Below are positions 12,385-21,669 of a DNA stretch of 64,000 nt, piece by piece. The DNA comes from Streptococcus oralis (GTDB lineage Bacteria; Bacillota; Bacilli; Lactobacillales; Streptococcaceae): NCBI RefSeq assembly GCF_021497885.1, contig NZ_CP046523.1, positions 787,501 to 851,500 on the forward strand, given 5' to 3'. Below the pieces are notes generated by a model. It ran no database searches and had not been told where the DNA came from. It saw only the letters and a list, made by a program, of their open reading frames with translations. Each line of letters starts with the position of its first letter. The first letter of the stretch is position 1. The position numbers and the translations under genes were made by a program.

Positions 12385-12433
12385 AAAAAGCCTATTGTAT
12401 CAAGCTTCATTGCTTGGTTGATAGGCTTTTTTG
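12385..12433 (+). terminator. terminator of the HU gene
   Basis: AAAAGCCTAT and ATAGGCTTTT form the base of a long hairpin with an internal CAAGC/GCTTG stem, ending in a T run. Confidence 0.88.
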
Positions 12434-12464
12434 TTTTGGAAAATATGATTTTATCGTTCTGTGC

Positions 12465-12498
12465 AAAAAGAAAAAGGCTCCCATGAAATGAGAACCTT
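12465..12498 (-). terminator. terminator of ldh
   Basis: Read on the minus strand, AAGGTTCTC and GGGAGCCTT pair (two G-T) and run into TTTTTCTTTTT, just after the ldh stop. Confidence 0.78.
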
Positions 12499-12505
12499 CT
12501 TTTAA

Positions 12506-13495
<990 letters not shown>

Positions 13496-13541
13496 CTAAA
13501 CATCTCCTTCATTTTTTTTAGGGGAATCCCCAGACACTTTC

Positions 13542-13570
13542 ATTCTATCACTTTTAAAAAGCTTTGTCAC
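13542..13570 (-). promoter_or_regulatory. promoter of ldh
   Basis: On the minus strand: GTGACA, exactly 17 bases, TAGAAT preceded by TGA (extended -10). It gives a leader of about 45 bases with GGAGATG as the ribosome-binding site. Confidence 0.75.
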
Positions 13571-13639
13571 GAATATTCTATTCGGTTATTGATGTAAACG
13601 TTTTAGTAGTTTCGGAAGCCTGAAATAAAGGACATTTTA

Positions 13640-13648
13640 TGGTATAAT
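13640..13648 (+). promoter_or_regulatory. extended -10 promoter of gyrA
   Basis: TGGTATAAT, 37 bases before the gyrA ATG; no clear -35. Confidence 0.62.
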
Positions 13649-13685
13649 ATATCTAATTACTAATAGTGAAATGAGGCATTTATTA

Positions 13686-16154
13686 ATGCAGGATAAAAAT
13701 TTAGTGAATGTCAATCTGACAAAGGAGATGAAGACCAGCTTTATCGATTACGCCATGAGTGTTATCGTAGCGCGGGCCCTTCCTGATGTTCGAGATGGCT
13801 TGAAGCCTGTTCACCGCCGTATTCTTTACGGAATGAATGAATTAGGTGTTACTCCAGACAAACCTCATAAAAAATCAGCCCGTATTACAGGGGATGTTAT
13901 GGGTAAATACCACCCGCACGGAGATTCCTCAATTTACGAAGCCATGGTTCGTATGGCTCAGTGGTGGAGCTACCGTTACATGCTTGTGGATGGGCATGGA
14001 AACTTTGGTTCTATGGATGGAGACGGTGCTGCCGCGCAGCGGTACACTGAGGCACGTATGAGCAAGATTGCTCTTGAAATGCTTCGTGATATCAATAAAA
14101 ACACCGTTGATTTCGTAGACAACTACGATGCTAACGAACGTGAGCCCTTGGTCTTGCCAGCTCGTTTTCCAAACCTTTTGGTCAATGGGGCAACTGGGAT
14201 TGCCGTAGGGATGGCTACCAATATTCCACCTCACAACTTAGGAGAGACCATTGATGCAGTGAAGTTGGTTATGGATAATCCTGAAGTGACGACTAAGGAC
14301 TTGATGGAAGTCTTGCCTGGTCCAGATTTTCCAACTGGTGCTCTTGTTATGGGGAAATCAGGGATTCATAAGGCCTATGAGACTGGTAAAGGTTCCATTG
14401 TCCTTCGTTCTCGTACAGAGATTGAAACCACTAAGACGGGTCGCGAACGGATTGTTGTAACGGAATTCCCTTACATGGTCAATAAAACCAAGGTGCATGA
14501 ACATATTGTTCGTTTGGTTCAGGAAAAACGCCTTGAGGGCATTACAGCCGTACGTGATGAGTCCAACCGTGAAGGGGTTCGCTTTGTGATAGAGGTCAAG
14601 CGCGACGCATCTGCCAACGTTATCCTTAACAATCTCTTCAAGATGACCCAGATGCAAACCAATTTTGGTTTCAACATGCTGGCGATTCAAAATGGCGTGC
14701 CAAAAATCTTGTCCCTTCGTCAAATCTTGGATGCTTATATCGAGCACCAAAAAGAAGTGGTTGTTCGCCGTACTCGTTTTGACAAGGAAAAAGCAGAAGC
14801 GCGTGCGCACATCTTAGAAGGTCTTTTAATTGCACTAGACCATATCGATGAAGTGATTCGTATTATCCGTGCTAGTGAAACGGATGCGGAAGCGCAAGCT
14901 GAGTTGATGAGCAAGTTTAAGCTTTCTGAACGTCAAAGTCAGGCAATCCTTGATATGCGTCTTCGTCGTTTGACAGGATTGGAACGTGATAAGATTCAGT
15001 CTGAATATGATGAATTGATTGCCTTGATTGCAGATTTGGCTGATATTCTTGCCAAACCTGAGCGTGTGGCGCAAATTATCAAAGAAGAATTGGACGAAGT
15101 CAAACGCAAGTTTGGCGACAAGCGTCGTACAGAGTTGATGATCGGAGAAGTCTTAACTCTTGAAGATGAAGATTTGATTGAAGAAACGGATGTCTTGATT
15201 ACTCTCTCTAACAAGGGATACATCAAACGTCTGGACCAAGGTGAGTTCACTGCCCAAAAACGAGGTGGGCGTGGAGTCCAAGGTACGGGAGTTAAGGATG
15301 ATGACTTTGTGCGTGAGTTGGTTTCAACCAGCACCCATGATCATTTGCTCTTCTTTACGAATAAAGGGCGCGTATATCGACTGAAAGGTTATGAAATTCC
15401 TGAATATGGTCGTACAGCCAAGGGCTTGCCAGTTGTCAATCTTTTGAAGTTGGACGAGGGTGAAAGCATTCAGACCATTATCAATGTTGAGTCTGAACGT
15501 AGTGATGATGCCTATCTCTTCTTTACAACTCGTCACGGTATTGTGAAGAGAACCAGTGTCAAAGAGTTCGCTAATATTCGTCAAAATGGGCTGAAGGCCT
15601 TGAATCTCAAGGATGAAGATGAACTAATTAATGTCTTGCTGACAGAAGAAGACACGGATATTATCATTGGTACCAAGTTTGGTTATGCTGTTCGTTTTAA
15701 TCAGTCAGCTGTTCGTGGAATGAGTCGAATTGCCACAGGTGTCCGAGGAGTTAACCTTCGTGAAGGAGATACTGTAGTTGGTGCTAGTGTCATCACTGAC
15801 CAGGACGAGGTCCTTATCATCACTGAAAAAGGATACGGTAAACGTACCCTAGCTACAGAATATCCTACTAAAGGCCGTGGTGGTAAAGGGATGAAAACAG
15901 CCAATGTTGCTGAGAAAAATGGTCCTCTTGCAGGTCTCCTCACTGTTAAAGGTGATGAAGACCTGATGATTATCACCGATACAGGTGTCATGATTCGAAC
16001 AAATGTTGCCAATATTTCACAAACAGGACGCTCAACTATGGGAGTTAAGGTGATGCGTCTGGATCAGGATGCTAAGATTGTGACCTTTACAACGGTTGCC
16101 GCGGCAGAAAAAGAAGAAGTTGGGACTGAAATTGAAACAGAGAGTGAAGTATAA
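13686..16154 (+). CDS. gyrA: DNA gyrase subunit A
   Basis: 822 residues, the DNA-cleaving subunit of gyrase, which introduces negative supercoils with GyrB. The catalytic tyrosine is Y120 in [12 protein letters not shown]. The quinolone-resistance region reads [17 protein letters not shown], with S81 and E85 both wild type. The C-terminal wrapping domain carries the gyrase-specific GyrA box ([10 protein letters not shown]) that distinguishes it from ParC. The start at 13686 gives the pneumococcal length. Its stop overlaps the srtA start by one base (TAATG). Confidence 0.97.
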   Translation: MQDKNLVNVNLTKEMKTSFIDYAMSVIVARALPDVRDGLKPVHRRILYGMNELGVTPDKPHKKSARITGDVMGKYHPHGDSSIYEAMVRMAQWWSYRYMLVDGHGNFGSMDGDGAAAQRYTEARMSKIALEMLRDINKNTVDFVDNYDANEREPLVLPARFPNLLVNGATGIAVGMATNIPPHNLGETIDAVKLVMDNPEVTTKDLMEVLPGPDFPTGALVMGKSGIHKAYETGKGSIVLRSRTEIETTKTGRERIVVTEFPYMVNKTKVHEHIVRLVQEKRLEGITAVRDESNREGVRFVIEVKRDASANVILNNLFKMTQMQTNFGFNMLAIQNGVPKILSLRQILDAYIEHQKEVVVRRTRFDKEKAEARAHILEGLLIALDHIDEVIRIIRASETDAEAQAELMSKFKLSERQSQAILDMRLRRLTGLERDKIQSEYDELIALIADLADILAKPERVAQIIKEELDEVKRKFGDKRRTELMIGEVLTLEDEDLIEETDVLITLSNKGYIKRLDQGEFTAQKRGGRGVQGTGVKDDDFVRELVSTSTHDHLLFFTNKGRVYRLKGYEIPEYGRTAKGLPVVNLLKLDEGESIQTIINVESERSDDAYLFFTTRHGIVKRTSVKEFANIRQNGLKALNLKDEDELINVLLTEEDTDIIIGTKFGYAVRFNQSAVRGMSRIATGVRGVNLREGDTVVGASVITDQDEVLIITEKGYGKRTLATEYPTKGRGGKGMKTANVAEKNGPLAGLLTVKGDEDLMIITDTGVMIRTNVANISQTGRSTMGVKVMRLDQDAKIVTFTTVAAAEKEEVGTEIETESEV

Positions 16155-16891
16155 TGTCTGAAAAAAATAGTAAAAAGAAACGTAGGAACCTGCTGACCAA
16201 TATCCTAGCAGTCTTTCTCATCCTCTTGTCCTTGGTCTTGATTTTTAATTCAACGATTCGAAACATGTTTATGGTTTGGAATACTAATAAATATCAAGTC
16301 AGTCAGGTCACTAAGGAAAAGATTGAAGAGAATAAAGAGACAGAGGGAAATTTCGATTTTGATTCTGTCAAATCTATTTCATCGGAAGCGGTATTAGCCG
16401 CCCAGTGGGATGCTCAGCAACTTCCAGTTATCGGAGGAATTGCCATTCCTGAAGTAGAGATTAACCTGCCTATTTTTAAAGGTTTGGATAATGTAAACTT
16501 GTTCTACGGAGCAGGGACCATGAAAGCAAATCAGAAAATGGGGGAAGGCAACTATTCTCTAGCCAGCCACCATATCTTTACTGCTGAAAATGCGAGTCAG
16601 ATGCTCTTTTCGCCTTTGGTCAATGCCAAAGCGGGGATGAAAATCTATCTGACTGATAAAGATAAAGTATACACCTATGAGATTCGTGAGGTGAAGCACG
16701 TAACGCCTGATCGCGTTGATGAAATTGAAGACCGTGATGGTATCAAAGAAATCACATTGGTGACCTGTGTCGACTATGATGCGACAGAGCGGATTATTGT
16801 TAAAGGTGATTTTAAAGAAGTTAAAGCTTATTCTGAAACATCTGATGATATCCTTAGTGCCTTCAATAAACCATACAAACAACGTTATTAA
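16154..16891 (+). CDS. srtA: sortase A (class A housekeeping sortase)
   Basis: 245 residues. A basic N-terminus and one membrane anchor (about residues 15-36) are followed by the extracellular transpeptidase domain. It cleaves LPXTG motifs and links surface proteins to peptidoglycan. The catalytic triad is visible: H139 in LASHHIF, C205 in TLVTCVDY and R213 in ERIIV. It is translationally coupled to gyrA, the conserved streptococcal arrangement, and is followed by a terminator. Confidence 0.96.
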   Translation: MSEKNSKKKRRNLLTNILAVFLILLSLVLIFNSTIRNMFMVWNTNKYQVSQVTKEKIEENKETEGNFDFDSVKSISSEAVLAAQWDAQQLPVIGGIAIPEVEINLPIFKGLDNVNLFYGAGTMKANQKMGEGNYSLASHHIFTAENASQMLFSPLVNAKAGMKIYLTDKDKVYTYEIREVKHVTPDRVDEIEDRDGIKEITLVTCVDYDATERIIVKGDFKEVKAYSETSDDILSAFNKPYKQRY

Positions 16892-16895
16892 CCTC

Positions 16896-16929
16896 AAAAA
16901 CCAGTGAATTGTATTTTTCACTGGTTTTT
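16896..16929 (+). terminator. terminator after srtA
   Basis: AAAACCAGTGAA pairs with TTCACTGGTTTT around a nine-base loop, followed by T residues. Confidence 0.88.
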
Positions 16930-16964
16930 GTCAAATAGAACCGTCAGTCAAAGGAGAATAATGC

Positions 16965-17381
16965 ATGTTCGAATATTTTTGGATTGGTATGAAAACGTTG
17001 TGGGAAAGTCCTGTTTTTAGTTTTGCCTTTTACTTATTAGCCTCTATTCTTTTACTAATCTTTTGGCGACGTTTTATAATTGTCCGTCGTAGTGGTGGTG
17101 ATTTTTTTGCCCCGTTTCACATTGCCAATGGGAGATTTTATATTCACAATGCTTTTGTATTTGTGAAGAGAATCATTCCGCTGAATAACATCAGAAGGAT
17201 TGAAGTCAAATATATTCGAAGTGTCAAATTGAATGGGGCAAGGTATCATGTGTGTATTGAACAGAAAGACAGAAAGCCCCTATCGTTTTTCTGTGGCAAA
17301 TCAAAACAGAATGATCTCCTTGTGAAGAATCTAAAGAATGAAACTAAAAACTACCATATTAGAATTGTAATAGATGGATAA
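16965..17381 (+). CDS. membrane-anchored hypothetical protein, PH-like
   Basis: 138 residues; family not recognised. One strong membrane helix at about residues 16-35 (FSFAFYLLASILLLIFW) is followed by a basic stop-transfer RRFIIVRRSGG. The remaining roughly 90 residues alternate beta strands (PLNNIRRIEVKYIRSVKLNG, then RYHVCIEQKDRKPLSFFCG), resembling bacterial PH-like (YdbT-type) domains. It opens a run of small, immunity-like genes after srtA and may be part of the same accessory cluster. GGAG lies ten bases before the ATG. No function can be stated. Confidence 0.6.
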   Translation: MFEYFWIGMKTLWESPVFSFAFYLLASILLLIFWRRFIIVRRSGGDFFAPFHIANGRFYIHNAFVFVKRIIPLNNIRRIEVKYIRSVKLNGARYHVCIEQKDRKPLSFFCGKSKQNDLLVKNLKNETKNYHIRIVIDG

Positions 17382-17407
17382 GTGTTTAGTTTAAGAAAGG
17401 AATGATC

Positions 17408-18037
17408 ATGGATAAGCTACAAGAAGTCAGAGAAAATGAACAGTTAAGGACCTTACTGATGACTGAATGTGATATTTATTTTTATGACAAGATAAGTGAA
17501 GTCCAGTTTTCAGGGAACAATGAGGAATACTCTCTTGCCTGTAAGGCTTTTGCTCAAGACGGTAGTGGGGGAGAATATGTTTTTCTCGAAGATAACAGCA
17601 TAGGCTTTATCGGAAGTGAGGGCCAAGTGGGGAGAGTAGCAGAAAGTCTGGATGACTTACTGACATTCCTACTTCACGCAGGTTGTATTTCGGATTTTAG
17701 CTGTCGGTATCTTTATCAGAACACAGACTTATTGAAAGCATTTTGTAGGGGCTATGTGTCTAAAATTCGAGAAAGTTATCAGGCTAAGCAGGAGAATTGG
17801 GATCAAGTACGAAGAGATATGGCGCAAAATCTATCACTTGATTTCAATCCTGAAAAACTAGAAGAAGTAGCCATGGCATTTTATCAAGCGGCGACAAGGG
17901 AGCCTGTCTTTTCCTGTAAGTATATAGACGGTGAAGAAGAGTATACCTGCGATTCAGTCTTGTCGGACATTGTGGGCTTGTGGACGACAGAACTTGTAGG
18001 CATGAGTAGAGAAGAAATTGAAAACTATAAAATTTGA
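17408..18037 (+). CDS. SMI1/KNR4 (SUKH)-like protein, putative immunity protein
   Basis: 209 residues. The stretch KAFAQDGSGGEYVFLEDNSI, then GFIGSEGQVGRVAESLDDLL, is typical of SUKH-superfamily proteins, which commonly act as immunity proteins against contact-dependent or secreted polymorphic toxins. The C-terminal half is alpha-helical and unrelated to anything I know. The second ATG (17408) was preferred over 17402 because AAGAAAGGA is at correct spacing. It lies in a cluster of similar small genes with no visible toxin, so it may be an orphan immunity gene. Confidence 0.62.
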   Translation: MDKLQEVRENEQLRTLLMTECDIYFYDKISEVQFSGNNEEYSLACKAFAQDGSGGEYVFLEDNSIGFIGSEGQVGRVAESLDDLLTFLLHAGCISDFSCRYLYQNTDLLKAFCRGYVSKIRESYQAKQENWDQVRRDMAQNLSLDFNPEKLEEVAMAFYQAATREPVFSCKYIDGEEEYTCDSVLSDIVGLWTTELVGMSREEIENYKI

Positions 18038-18168
18038 TAATGTATGATACTCGCAAGATGAACATTCAACTTTAATGGTATCTTTTCAATGTGAAAGGAA
18101 ACTGGTCAGTAGGTTGAAAGATTTATTGTAATAAACCGAAGGATGTCTAGTATAAGAGAGGATAGATA

Positions 18169-18371
18169 ATGAGTCAGTTAAGAGAAAAGTCTTTAGTTAC
18201 GCTCAAAGAAGACATAACAAGTAGTTTTCCATTTGACAAGGATCTTCCTGTGATATTCTTGGGAGAAATTGCCAATATGGCTGGACACGGAATCTTCATA
18301 GGAAAATAGGGGAAGTCTTATTTTGGATATCATATTTCACATTTTAGAGAACTAAGTGAAGATGAGATATA
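18169..18371 (+). pseudogene. frameshifted immunity-like gene
   Basis: Reading from ATG 18169 gives 46 residues ending HGIFIGK then TAG at 18307. The adjacent frame continues directly as GKSYFGYHISHFRELSEDEI and stops at 18369-18371. Joined, the two halves make a coherent protein of about 66 residues with the small-immunity-protein look of its neighbours. One base gained or lost near 18303-18311 explains the break. AGAGAGGATAGATA gives a ribosome-binding site, so expression of the short form is possible. Confidence 0.55.
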
Positions 18372-18409
18372 GGACTTTCGCAGTAGGAAAAATAGATGAG
18401 GAGTTGAGA

Positions 18410-18751
18410 ATGAATAATCAGATTGACTTGGTACTTCCAAACCTATACGCAGAATTCTTGAGTAAAATTGACAAGGTAGGAGAGTTTGTAATAGAGAATA
18501 CAGGTATCACCTTATATTCGAGGTTAGATTTGCTAGAAAGAAACTCCACCTACCAAATAGAAGAGTGGGAACCTGATTTTTTCCTGATTGGGCAAGAGGG
18601 GGATGTCGCTTTTTTTATAAAGAAAGATTCTGACGACACTATTTATATGAATGATTTGGGGGCATTAGGTTCACTGGAAATGAAACCCATATCTTTGAAT
18701 ATTTTCGAGTTTGTGCAACAAGCGAGTGAACATTATGATGATATCTTCTAA
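18410..18751 (+). CDS. SUKH-like putative immunity protein
   Basis: 113 residues, with a SUKH/SMI1-like layout: an N-terminal helix (LPNLYAEFLSKIDKVGEFVI), strands containing GITLYSRLDLLERNSTYQI, a FFLIGQEGDVAFFIKKDSD core and a C-terminal helix FEFVQQASEHYDDIF. The ATG at 18410 follows GATGAGGAG; the longer frame would start inside the preceding broken gene. It sits just after the frameshifted immunity-like gene and may once have been its partner or a duplicate. No associated toxin is in the window. Confidence 0.6.
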   Translation: MNNQIDLVLPNLYAEFLSKIDKVGEFVIENTGITLYSRLDLLERNSTYQIEEWEPDFFLIGQEGDVAFFIKKDSDDTIYMNDLGALGSLEMKPISLNIFEFVQQASEHYDDIF

Positions 18752-18873
18752 TCATTGCAAGTGTTGTTATTTTATCGTACGCGTGTGTGGAAGACATTTT
18801 TATGAAATTATTTGAACATTTTGATTAATGTTACTAAATTTTTAGTAAATGATAATGATTTGGAGAGTGAACA

Positions 18874-19221
18874 ATGAATTTTGATGAGAGTTTACAGCAA
18901 TACACTTATGAACATGAGGGAGTGACCTTTGTTTGGGACGAAGAGCCTGATTGTGACTTTATAGATAAAGTTGAACTGTTATCAAAAAATTATCAGGAAA
19001 ATCTCAATAGAATTATCAACTTCATGCTAGCTGATCTTAAGGAAATGTATGGAGAAGTCAGCGAGGAAGATGTGAAGAACAAGCTGGGGAAACCTATCAT
19101 TGACTACAATCAAGGAACAGTTAGTTATTGTGAGCAAACCTTCGATGACTGGCACCCATTTGAGTTTGAATTTTGGGATGATCAATTTGAAACATTGAAA
19201 TGTTTTTCTGTTAATGGGTAA
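18874..19221 (+). CDS. hypothetical acidic protein
   Basis: 115 residues, acidic, no membrane segment. The N-terminus (YTYEHEGVTFVWDEEPDCDF) and the C-terminus (WHPFEFEFWDDQFETLKCFS) are strand-rich and frame a helix NYQENLNRIINFMLADLKEM. It resembles small DUF2004/DUF6985-like proteins that often occur in immunity arrays, but I cannot assign a family with confidence. GGAGAGTGAAC precedes the ATG. It is the last gene of the post-srtA cluster. Confidence 0.5.
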   Translation: MNFDESLQQYTYEHEGVTFVWDEEPDCDFIDKVELLSKNYQENLNRIINFMLADLKEMYGEVSEEDVKNKLGKPIIDYNQGTVSYCEQTFDDWHPFEFEFWDDQFETLKCFSVNG

Positions 19222-19307
19222 AGGAGAGATTTATGGAATTCCCCCAATGCCTTGATTTTCTTTGTAGAAAACGTATACAAGAAAGGCTTTTCAAAATGCG
19301 TGCTTTA

Positions 19308-19316
19308 TGTTATAAT
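19308..19316 (+). promoter_or_regulatory. extended -10 promoter of the FNT gene
   Basis: TGTTATAAT, 30 bases before the start codon, with a weak TTTTCA 17 bases upstream. Confidence 0.6.
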
Positions 19317-19346
19317 ATTCACAAATAAAAGTTTTAGGAGTTTTTT

Positions 19347-20144
19347 ATGGTCTCTTCAGAATTTATCTCAAAGATTGAATTTGCTTGCAAGAAGAAAGAA
19401 GGTCTTTATAGCCAAAGCAAATTCAAGTATGCGATTCGTTCCATGTTTGCAGGTGCCTTTCTTACATTTAGTACGGCTGCAGGTGCAGTTGGGGCTGACT
19501 TGATTAATAAGATCGCTCCAGGTAGTGGACGTTTTCTTTTCCCATTCGTTTTTGCTTGGGGATTGGCTTACATTGTTTTCTTAAATGCTGAGTTGGTAAC
19601 TTCCAACATGATGTTTTTGACTGCTGGTAGTTTCTTGAAAAAAATCTCTTGGAGAAAAACAGCTGAGATTTTACTTTACTGTACCTTGTTCAATATCATA
19701 GGAGCTTTGATAGCAGGTTGGGGATTTGCTCACTCAGCAGCCTACGCAAATCTGACACATGACAGCTTCATTTCAGGAGTTGTTGAGATGAAATTAGGCC
19801 GTTCCAATGAATTAGTCTTACTTGAAGGTATTTTAGCAAACGTCTTTGTAAACATTGCCATTCTCTCCTTTGTTTTGGTGAAAGATGGTGGGGCTAAACT
19901 TTGGCTTGTCTTATCAGCAATTTACATGTTTGTATTCTTAACAAACGAACACATTGCTGCGAACTTTGCTTCTTTTGCGATTGTTAAGTTCAGTGTTGCA
20001 GCAGATTCAATTGCTAACTTTGACATACCTAATATTCTTCGTCACTGGGGTGTAACCTTTGTCGGAAACTTTATCGGAGGAGGTCTCTTGATGGGCTTGC
20101 CTTACGCCTTCCTCAATAAAAACGAAGATACTTATGTCGATTAA
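19347..20144 (+). CDS. formate/nitrite transporter (FNT) family channel
   Basis: 265 residues with six hydrophobic segments; FNT proteins form pentameric channels for formate, nitrite or related small anions. The FNT hallmark TNEHIAANF carries the central-pore histidine, here H202. MFAGAFLTFSTAAGAVGADL and the FLNAELVTSNMMFLTAG omega-loop segment are also typical. Formate export is plausible because streptococci make formate through pyruvate formate-lyase, but the substrate is inferred. It is a single-gene transcript with its own promoter and terminator. Confidence 0.85.
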   Translation: MVSSEFISKIEFACKKKEGLYSQSKFKYAIRSMFAGAFLTFSTAAGAVGADLINKIAPGSGRFLFPFVFAWGLAYIVFLNAELVTSNMMFLTAGSFLKKISWRKTAEILLYCTLFNIIGALIAGWGFAHSAAYANLTHDSFISGVVEMKLGRSNELVLLEGILANVFVNIAILSFVLVKDGGAKLWLVLSAIYMFVFLTNEHIAANFASFAIVKFSVAADSIANFDIPNILRHWGVTFVGNFIGGGLLMGLPYAFLNKNEDTYVD

Positions 20145-20151
20145 AGAAATG

Positions 20152-20176
20152 AGCACGAGTGAATCGTGCTTTTTTG
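20152..20176 (+). terminator. terminator after the FNT gene
   Basis: AGCACGA and TCGTGCT with a five-base loop, then six T. Confidence 0.85.
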
Positions 20177-20233
20177 TTTGATGTGTAAGACTAGTCATAG
20201 TTGTTCCTTATATCAAAATATAGAAAAACGGTA

Positions 20234-20263
20234 TTGGAAAAGACTAGCCCAAGATGATACAAT
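20234..20263 (+). promoter_or_regulatory. promoter of metY
   Basis: TTGGAA, 18 bases, TACAAT preceded by TGA. It lies 32 bases before the start codon. Confidence 0.62.
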
Positions 20264-20294
20264 ATCCCTAATGAAGCTATTTGGAGGTCGTCAT

Positions 20295-21575
20295 ATGACT
20301 CGTGATTTTAAATTTGAAACTCTACAATTACATGCTGGGCAAGTAGTTGATCCAGCAACTAAGTCTCGTGCAGTACCGATTTATCAAACAACATCCTTCG
20401 TTTTTGATGACACGCAAGAAGGTGCCGATCTGTTTGCCTTGAGAAAACCAGGGAACATTTATACTCGTATTACCAACCCTACAACAGCGGCATTTGAAGA
20501 AAGAATCGCTGCTCTTGAAGGTGGTGTTGGAGCCCTTGCAACAGCATCAGGTATGGCTGCTGTAACCTACACTATTTTGGCGCTTGCTCACGCAGGTGAC
20601 CATGTGGTGGCTGCGTCAACTATTTACGGTGGGACCTTCAATCTCTTGAAAGAAACCCTTCCTCGTTATGGGATTACAACAACCTTTGTCGATGTGGATA
20701 ATTTGGAAGAAGTAGAAGCAGCTATCAATGACAATACCAAGCTTGTCTTGATTGAAACCTTGGGGAACCCCTTGATTAACATTCCTGACTTGGAAAAATT
20801 GGCTGAGATTGCGCATAAACACCAGATTCCTCTCGTTTCGGACAATACTTTTGCCACACCATATTTGATTAACGTCTTTTCTCACGGTGTAGATATTGCC
20901 ATTCACTCAGCAACTAAGTTTATCGGTGGGCATGGTACGACTATTGGAGGAGTGATTGTCGACAGTGGTCGTTTTGACTGGGCAGCTTCAGGTAAATTCC
21001 CTCAATTTGTTGAGGAAGACCCAAGTTACCATAACTTGAGCTATACTCGTGATGTTGGGGCAGCAGCCTTTATTATCGCCGTTCGTGTTCAATTACTTCG
21101 TGATACTGGTGCGGCCTTGTCGCCATTTAATGCCTTTCTCTTGCTTCAAGGTCTTGAAACTCTCTCTCTTCGTGTTGAACGCCATGTGCAAAATGCAGAG
21201 AAAATTGTTGATTTCCTTGTCAACCATCCTAAGGTTGAAAAAGTTAATTATCCAAAACTTCCAGATAGTCCTTACCATGCTTTGGCTGAGAAATATTTGC
21301 CAAAAGGTGTGGGTTCAATCTTTACCTTCCATGTCAAAGGTGGAGAAGCAGAAGCTCGCAAGGTGATTGATAATTTGGAAATCTTCTCTGACCTTGCAAA
21401 CGTAGCGGATGCCAAATCTCTTGTTGTCCATCCCGCAACAACCACTCACGGTCAGTTGTCAGAAAAAGATCTAGAAGCAGCAGGTGTCACACCAAACCAA
21501 ATCCGTTTGTCTATCGGTCTTGAAAATGTAGAGGATTTGATTGAAGATTTGCGCTTGGCCTTGGAAAAAATTTAA
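20295..21575 (+). CDS. metY: O-acetylhomoserine aminocarboxypropyltransferase
   Basis: 426-residue PLP enzyme of the Cys/Met-metabolism family. It converts O-acetylhomoserine and sulfide to homocysteine, the sulfhydrylation route to methionine. The PLP lysine is K208 in IHSATKFIGGHGT, and the tyrosine-containing YTRITNPTT and SGMAAVTYTI regions are conserved. The long insertion before ALSPFNAFLLLQGLETLSLR is characteristic of the MetY/Cys3-like long form and argues against MetB or MetC. The start at 20295 follows GGAGGTCGTC. Transcribed alone. Confidence 0.88.
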   Translation: MTRDFKFETLQLHAGQVVDPATKSRAVPIYQTTSFVFDDTQEGADLFALRKPGNIYTRITNPTTAAFEERIAALEGGVGALATASGMAAVTYTILALAHAGDHVVAASTIYGGTFNLLKETLPRYGITTTFVDVDNLEEVEAAINDNTKLVLIETLGNPLINIPDLEKLAEIAHKHQIPLVSDNTFATPYLINVFSHGVDIAIHSATKFIGGHGTTIGGVIVDSGRFDWAASGKFPQFVEEDPSYHNLSYTRDVGAAAFIIAVRVQLLRDTGAALSPFNAFLLLQGLETLSLRVERHVQNAEKIVDFLVNHPKVEKVNYPKLPDSPYHALAEKYLPKGVGSIFTFHVKGGEAEARKVIDNLEIFSDLANVADAKSLVVHPATTTHGQLSEKDLEAAGVTPNQIRLSIGLENVEDLIEDLRLALEKI

Positions 21576-21587
21576 AGTAAAAGATAT

Positions 21588-21615
21588 AAACAGTGGGTTT
21601 CGACTCACTGTTTTT
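21588..21615 (+). terminator. terminator of metY
   Basis: AAACAGTG and CACTGTTT stem with a ten-base loop, followed by T residues. Confidence 0.85.
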
Positions 21616-21631
21616 GATTTTCCCTTAGGCA

Positions 21632-21640
21632 TGATATAAT
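21632..21640 (+). promoter_or_regulatory. extended -10 promoter of the DUF2130 gene
   Basis: TGATATAAT, 30 bases before the ATG. Confidence 0.6.
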
Positions 21641-21669
21641 GGTTACAGAAGTCTAGAAAGAGGAACGAT

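Noticed and set aside
13686..16154. Possible ParC rather than GyrA
   Set aside because: The GyrA box, the N-terminus ending [17 protein letters not shown] and the srtA neighbour identify GyrA; ParC lacks this box.
19252..19503. Plus-strand frame ahead of the FNT gene
   Set aside because: It runs through the FNT promoter and start in another frame and has no homology-like features.
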